DNA of 64,000 nt from Spartobacteria bacterium. Its GTDB lineage: Bacteria > Verrucomicrobiota > Verrucomicrobiia > Chthoniobacterales > UBA10450. Below the pieces are notes generated by a model. The model was not told the DNA's origin. It saw only the letters and a list, made by a program, of their open reading frames with translations, and searched no databases. Within the stretch, counting starts at the first letter, position 1. Every line of letters starts with the position of its first letter. Position numbers and translations under genes: made by a program. Location of the stretch: positions 124,001 through 188,000 of the forward strand of contig JAJPGZ010000007.1 of assembly GCA_021325495.1 (NCBI GenBank). Direction: 5' to 3'. Positions 60,885 to 64,000 of the stretch are shown piece after piece.

Positions 60885-60955
60885 AGCGGGTGAAGGGAAT
60901 CGAACCCTCGTCAGTAGCTTGGAAGGCTACAGCTTTACCATTAAGCTACACCCGC
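60885..60955 (-). tRNA. tRNA-Gly (TCC anticodon)
   Basis: On the minus strand the acceptor arms GCGGGTG and CACCCGC pair fully. The anticodon loop reads CTTCCAA (TCC), the T-loop is TTCGATT, and the discriminator is T at position 60885. The CCA end is not encoded. Confidence 0.95.
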
Positions 60956-61009
60956 GAAACCCGAAGAACTTTGCGCGAGCGCCGCAGGCCTGCAAAGTCT
61001 TTTCGGAAA

Positions 61010-61660
61010 ATGTTGTTGCTCGCTTCCAATTCGCCACGTCGCCGCCAATTGCTGGCCGAAGCCGGATTCCAATTTGAAATCGTCGCTCCGCGCGGCGCCG
61101 AAAAGTTCGATGTCGATCTTACCCTGCGCGAGCTGACGGCGTGGAATGCTTTCCGCAAAGGGCTCGAAATTGCGCGGCGCCGGCCTAACGACATCGTGCT
61201 CGCCGCCGATACACTGGTCGCGATCGAGGGCGAAATCATCGGCAAACCGCGCAACTTGTCTGACGCGCGAAAAATTCTTCGGCGATTGAGTGGACGCACT
61301 CACGAAGTTTGCTCGTCCGTTTTTATCTGTGACCTCGCCCGCGCAAGATCGACATCGTTCTGCGAAATCTCGCGTGTCCATTTTCATCGCCTAACTAATC
61401 GCAAGATCGACAATTACTTTTTGAAAGTGGATCCGCTGGACAAGGCCGGAGCCTACGCCGCGCAAGGTCATGGTCGCGAAATTATCGCCCGCATCACAGG
61501 CTCGTTTACCAACGTCGTCGGTTTGCCGATGGAAAAAACCACCGCCGCCCTTCACGGATTCGGAATTGTCCCTAACGACTCTCGATTAGCTCCTGTGTCT
61601 CGACGAGATCGTGCTCGTGTTTCCCCCACTTCAGGACGTAGTAGAGGAACCACACGATAA
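61010..61660 (+). CDS. maf: Maf-like nucleoside triphosphate pyrophosphatase
   Basis: The ATG at 61010 starts the conserved MLLASNSPRRRQLLAEAGF; an upstream in-frame frame through 60890 runs across tRNA-Gly and is not used. VLAADTLVAIEGEIIGKPRN, GRTHEVCSSV and DKAGAYAAQGHGREIIARI are further family marks, and the last is the base recognition loop. Maf proteins hydrolyse modified or canonical NTPs (dTTP/UTP). The length of 216 aa includes a non-conserved C-terminal tail past FTNVVGLPME. M1 copies at 61111, 61345 and 61403 encode DVDLT, ARST and KIDN. Confidence 0.9.
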   Translation: MLLLASNSPRRRQLLAEAGFQFEIVAPRGAEKFDVDLTLRELTAWNAFRKGLEIARRRPNDIVLAADTLVAIEGEIIGKPRNLSDARKILRRLSGRTHEVCSSVFICDLARARSTSFCEISRVHFHRLTNRKIDNYFLKVDPLDKAGAYAAQGHGREIIARITGSFTNVVGLPMEKTTAALHGFGIVPNDSRLAPVSRRDRARVSPTSGRSRGTTR

Positions 61661-62099
61661 AACAGTTCGCCACCAGGATGACGACCGCCCCGACACTGGG
61701 CCGATGCCACACGTGTCGCACCTCCAGCGGGATCAAGGCCGCCGTTGCAGAAATCATCAGCCACTCTGCCCAGCGCTTTTGCAGATAGACGCCGATGCCT
61801 TCGGTGAAAAGGACCCCGCAATAAAAGAGCGCGAGAAATCCGGTCGCGCGCAAATGTTCGCCCGCGAGAAAATATTGCAGCTTGTTCAAAAGAAAATGCA
61901 CCGCTTTGCTGTGCTCGAGCAAAATTTCATCCGCCGCCCATTCGGATAGGCGATCCATCCAAACGTCGCGCGCGTTCAAAAACAAAAGCGAAAATCCAAA
62001 GAGCAGCAGGAGCAACCCTTTGCCGATCTTGAAAAGCGCGATGAGTTTGAGATAGCGAACCCGCTTCTTGGTTTGGAGAACGATCTTCGGCTCGTGCAT
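61572..62099 (-). CDS. DUF2127 family membrane protein (175 aa)
   Basis: ATG 62099 starts MHEPKIVLQTKKRVRYLKLI and gives four hydrophobic helices (KGLLLLLFGFSLLFL, RATGFLALFYCGVLFTEGIGVYL, AEWLMISATAALIPLEV, VGAVVILVANCFIVWFLYYV) with the family's GIGVYLQKRWAEWLM region. The function is unknown. Its 3' end overlaps the maf 3' end in convergent orientation (89 bp), and the start is 17 bp from the end of the VOC protein gene upstream. Confidence 0.85.
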   Translation of the reverse strand: MHEPKIVLQTKKRVRYLKLIALFKIGKGLLLLLFGFSLLFLNARDVWMDRLSEWAADEILLEHSKAVHFLLNKLQYFLAGEHLRATGFLALFYCGVLFTEGIGVYLQKRWAEWLMISATAALIPLEVRHVWHRPSVGAVVILVANCFIVWFLYYVLKWGKHEHDLVETQELIESR

Positions 62100-62115
62100 C
62101 GCTAAATGGCTTCGT

Positions 62116-62520
62116 TTACTTGCGGATGATCGGACGTTCGCGGCAACAAATTTCCAGTTTGTTTCCTTCCGGGTCCTCGAAAAAACAGGCGTAATATCCC
62201 GGGCTGTAACCGCGACAAATTTCCGGGCCTTCGAGATTTTTGCCGCCGATTTTGCGGACGAACCTGGCCAAACGGTCCACTTCCTTTCGTGTCTCCGCCC
62301 AAAAAGCGATTCGAGTGCCGTTAGGCCGATGTTGTCGATCTTGCGAGAATCCGAAAAACGCTTCCGGCTTGTCGCCGCCGGCCGCGTAAAACGTTCCCCA
62401 GCGTTTGTTCGAGCCGTCACGGACGAAACCGAGCTCGGGCAAAAGTTTTTTGTAAAATTGGTAGGCGCGTTTCAAATCGCGCACCCGCAGATCGATGTGA
62501 TCGAGGTATCGCGCTTTCAC
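62116..62520 (-). CDS. VOC-family (glyoxalase/bleomycin-resistance-like) protein
   Basis: From the GTG at 62520 the product is 134 aa: VKARYLDHIDLRVRDLKRAY forms the first beta-alpha unit with the metal-binding His, and YYACFFEDPEGNKLEICCRE is the usual last strand with the metal Glu. This is the vicinal oxygen chelate fold; the substrate is unknown. Longer starts through M1 (62567) would run into the divergent HlyD gene. The M1 copy at 62333 encodes SQDRQHRP. Confidence 0.82.
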   Translation of the reverse strand: MKARYLDHIDLRVRDLKRAYQFYKKLLPELGFVRDGSNKRWGTFYAAGGDKPEAFFGFSQDRQHRPNGTRIAFWAETRKEVDRLARFVRKIGGKNLEGPEICRGYSPGYYACFFEDPEGNKLEICCRERPIIRK

Positions 62521-62557
62521 TCTTGCACAGTCAACGCAACCGCAGCGAAACTCAATC

Positions 62558-63406
62558 GTGCGCGCTAAGATCGACATCTTCATTTGCGCGGCGCTGCTGG
62601 CGCTCGCCAATGGATGCGACCGCCACAGCAACGCTGTCTCCGGAACAATCGAGGTCGATGAAGTGCACGTCGGTCCCCGCATGAGCGGACGCGTCGAAAA
62701 AATCTTCGCGCAGGAAGGCGATCGTTTGAAAGGCGGCCAAACCATTGTCCAACTTGATGCGGCCGAGTTAAGCGCACGCCGCGATCTGGCCGCAGCGCAG
62801 ATCGACACCGCCATACGCGATGCCGACTCACAGGAAGCGCAGCTGGATTTTTTGCGCGACGATGCAAAACGTCAGCAGGAATTACTCAAACGCAAAGTTG
62901 TTTCGCCCACGGACGCGCAAAAGGCGGACAGCGCCGCGCGGGCGCAGGAAAAAAATGTCGAGGCGGCGAAGCTGCGCGTCGTGCAGGCGCGCGCGCAACT
63001 CGCCGACATCGACGCGCAATTGGCCGAGATGGCGGTGAAAGCTCCGAGCGATTGCGTGCTCGAAGTTTTGAGCGTCAAAGTCGGCGATGTCCTTCCTCCG
63101 AATCGCGAAGTCGCGACCTTACTTTTGCCGCAACACCTCTGGGTGCGCGTCTACGTGCCCGAGCCGTGGTTAGGCCGGATCAAAATTGGAGATCATGTTC
63201 GGGTGCGGGTCGATTCGTTTCCGGGAAAGGATTTCGACGGTGTCGTCGAACAGGTGAATCGCCAGGCCGAGTTCACGCCTCGCAATGTGCAGACGGTCGA
63301 GGACAGAATTCGACAGGTTTTCGGAGTGAAGATCCGTTTGCCTAACAACGACGATCGATTGCGCGCCGGCATGTCGGCGGATGCGTATTTTCAAAACGTG
63401 AATTAG
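62558..63406 (+). CDS. HlyD-family membrane fusion (periplasmic adaptor) protein
   Basis: A GTG start at 62558 reads [20 protein letters not shown] with a lipobox-like Cys, so the protein may be a lipoprotein; the KID comes from M1 (62567). The biotinyl-lipoyl half motifs ([20 protein letters not shown] and [18 protein letters not shown]) flank a coiled coil (about residues 75-140). A C-terminal beta-barrel domain follows ([20 protein letters not shown]). It is 282 aa and couples an inner-membrane ABC pump to an outer-membrane channel. The ATPase gene follows 13 bp later. Confidence 0.88.
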   Translation: MRAKIDIFICAALLALANGCDRHSNAVSGTIEVDEVHVGPRMSGRVEKIFAQEGDRLKGGQTIVQLDAAELSARRDLAAAQIDTAIRDADSQEAQLDFLRDDAKRQQELLKRKVVSPTDAQKADSAARAQEKNVEAAKLRVVQARAQLADIDAQLAEMAVKAPSDCVLEVLSVKVGDVLPPNREVATLLLPQHLWVRVYVPEPWLGRIKIGDHVRVRVDSFPGKDFDGVVEQVNRQAEFTPRNVQTVEDRIRQVFGVKIRLPNNDDRLRAGMSADAYFQNVN

Positions 63407-63419
63407 CGAAAGATCGACA

Positions 63420-64000
63420 ATGAGCGAAGCGATGATCGAGGTGGAAGGCCTAACGAAGCGCTTCGGCACATTCACCGCCGTCGATCACGTCTCCTTTAAC
63501 GTCGGCAAAGGCTCCATCTTCGGTTTTCTCGGGCCTAACGGATCGGGAAAATCGACCGTCATCCGGATGCTCTGCGGAATTCTGGAGCCGAGCGAAGGCA
63601 CCGCGCGCATCGGCGGCCACGATGTCGTCAAAGACACCGAGGCGATCAAACCGATGATCGGTTACATGTCGCAAAAATTTTCGCTCTACGACGAGCTTAC
63701 GGTGGACGAGAACCTCATCTTCGCCGGCAAACTTTACAGCCTTTCCGGACGCGAATTGAAACAACGTCGTGATGAATTGATCGCGATCACGCATCTCGAT
63801 CCGTATTTGAATCGCCGCGCACAATTACTTTCCGGCGGCTGGCGACAGCGTCTGGCCATGGCCTGCTCGCTCATGCACAAACCGACCGTTTTGTTTCTCG
63901 ATGAACCAACCGCGGGCATCGATCCGGTCGCGCGGCGCGAATTGTGGGACCTGCTTTTCGAATTCGCCGGCGCAGGCATGACACTGTTCGTCACGACGCA
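63420..64000 (+). CDS. ABC transporter ATP-binding protein, 3'-truncated by window edge
   Basis: The ATG at 63420 directly follows an M1 copy (63410-63419, whose 11th base is the A of ATG) and starts [20 protein letters not shown]. The Walker A motif is GPNGSGKST, the signature is [12 protein letters not shown], and Walker B is [13 protein letters not shown]. About 193 codons are inside the window; the gene continues past the edge. It should power the efflux complex with the HlyD-type protein upstream. An M2 copy (63449) encodes EGLTKR. Confidence 0.95.
   Translation, partial: MSEAMIEVEGLTKRFGTFTAVDHVSFNVGKGSIFGFLGPNGSGKSTVIRMLCGILEPSEGTARIGGHDVVKDTEAIKPMIGYMSQKFSLYDELTVDENLIFAGKLYSLSGRELKQRRDELIAITHLDPYLNRRAQLLSGGWRQRLAMACSLMHKPTVLFLDEPTAGIDPVARRELWDLLFEFAGAGMTLFVTT

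Larger units (their letters stand above)
765..63419. repeat. Dispersed motif M1, AAGATCGACAW: full list of about 105 copies
   Basis: Hand-read starts of exact AAGATCGACA on the plus strand (56): 1638, 1653, 2107, 3073, 5253, 5499, 7197, 7213, 7411, 8845, 9879, 9894, 10521, 10602, 12650, 12937, 13256, 13820, 14371, 14491, 18707, 19727, 21129, 22219, 24448, 25056, 28811, 29298, 32434, 32633, 33184, 33199, 33644, 39804, 41037, 41235, 43410, 44062, 44807, 45480, 47343, 50388, 50611, 50721, 51438, 53334, 53827, 54648, 54928, 56028, 59619, 59997, 61345, 61403, 62567, 63410. Starts of the complement TGTCGATCTT (49): 765, 2624, 3349, 3875, 4969, 5540, 8173, 8568, 11613, 12276, 14208, 14772, 15400, 16051, 16078, 16879, 17671, 17806, 18439, 18987, 20113, 21647, 22509, 23063, 23409, 23424, 23950, 26132, 31988, 37362, 39005, 39302, 39479, 41528, 41543, 43211, 44737, 47287, 47645, 47983, 47999, 48772, 48798, 49921, 53012, 56481, 58250, 61111, 62333. 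The base after the final A is A or T in about 102 copies (exceptions 24448, 49921, 56481). Confidence 0.92.
109..63456. repeat. Dispersed motif M2, GCCTAACGA (core CCTAACGA): list of about 49 copies
   Basis: CCTAACGA starts on the plus strand (27): 2203, 5278, 7231, 9490, 9781, 11110, 11872, 15084, 15352, 24295, 25879, 26313, 28874, 31004, 32621, 34515, 35574, 37548, 41133, 46048, 51067, 51295, 53168, 58617, 61184, 61571, 63449. TCGTTAGG starts (22): 109, 4786, 14078, 17741, 18509, 19214, 21044, 21868, 28492, 28884, 33690, 39211, 39570, 43454, 44667, 47002, 49668, 50706, 52732, 54389, 54998, 59659. Many more near copies keep GCCTAAC. Coding copies use TTA or CTA for Leu and AGG for Arg. Confidence 0.85.

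Noticed and set aside
60890-61009. N-terminal extension of Maf (MKGIEPSSVAWK and on)
   Set aside because: It is read across tRNA-Gly; the conserved Maf N-terminus begins at 61010.
62521-62814. N-terminal extension of the VOC protein
   Set aside because: It is antisense to the HlyD-family gene and has no homology-like features.
765-63419. M1 as a CRISPR repeat
   Set aside because: Copies are scattered singly or in pairs, lie inside genes in both orientations, and no array of regular 30-40 bp spacers or cas gene is present.
1-64000. Insertion sequences, prophage, integrases, rRNA operon, replication origin
   Set aside because: No transposase, integrase, phage structural gene, rRNA or DnaA-box cluster was seen in the window.

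Overview
This 64 kb window is one stretch of a moderately GC-rich bacterial chromosome. It most likely comes from the Verrucomicrobiota (Spartobacteria/Chthoniobacterales-like soil or freshwater lineage). That assignment is inferred from PEP-CTERM exported proteins, large secreted BNR-repeat/dockerin proteins, DUF2127 and DUF2071 proteins, an archaeal-type prolyl-tRNA synthetase and an exopolysaccharide locus. No rRNA marker is present to confirm it. The left half is mostly core genome: a P5C dehydrogenase (probably the C-terminal half of a PutA), rsmI, rplU-rpmA-adk-zinc ribbon-fmt, pyrH-frr, proS, rplM-rpsI, a class V aminotransferase, rnpB, a peroxiredoxin-aconitase pair, tRNA-His, tRNA-Arg and deoC.

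From about 25 to 39 kb lies a block of exported proteins: two PEP-CTERM proteins, a subtilase-like protease, two >1100-aa BNR-type proteins sharing a C-terminal module, a DsbA-like and a VKOR-like thiol oxidation pair and a lipoprotein. From 39 to 53 kb housekeeping genes resume (aldehyde dehydrogenase, dusB, an LptF/LptG permease, dinG, a repeat solenoid protein, a short ImuB-like protein, dnaE2, gnd, moaE, pgsA). From 54 to 60 kb is an exopolysaccharide locus on the minus strand (Wza-like exporter, Wzc-like BY-kinase, outer-membrane beta-barrel, Wzy/ligase-like protein). The right end has a secreted CxxCH protein, tRNA-Gly, maf, DUF2127, a VOC protein and an MFP-ABC exporter that runs off the edge.

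The most unusual content is a layer of short dispersed DNA motifs laid over nearly all genes. The 11-mer AAGATCGACAW (M1) occurs about 105 times by hand count, where chance predicts about 0.1-0.2 copies of the 10-mer core. It lies in both orientations and several reading frames, it overlaps stop and start codons, and it forms several direct pairs at a 15 or 16 bp step. A second motif, GCCTAACGA (M2), has about 49 exact 8-mer copies against about 2 expected, and it occurs even inside RNase P RNA. Separately, an 84-111 bp palindromic element bounded by GGGGAGCACAGGC/GCCTGTGCTCCCC is inserted in frame twice in dnaE2 and once across the fmt stop codon. These look like a genome-wide recognition-motif system (uptake-, methylation- or segregation-type) plus a protein-invading palindromic repeat family. 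Both are interpretations from sequence alone.
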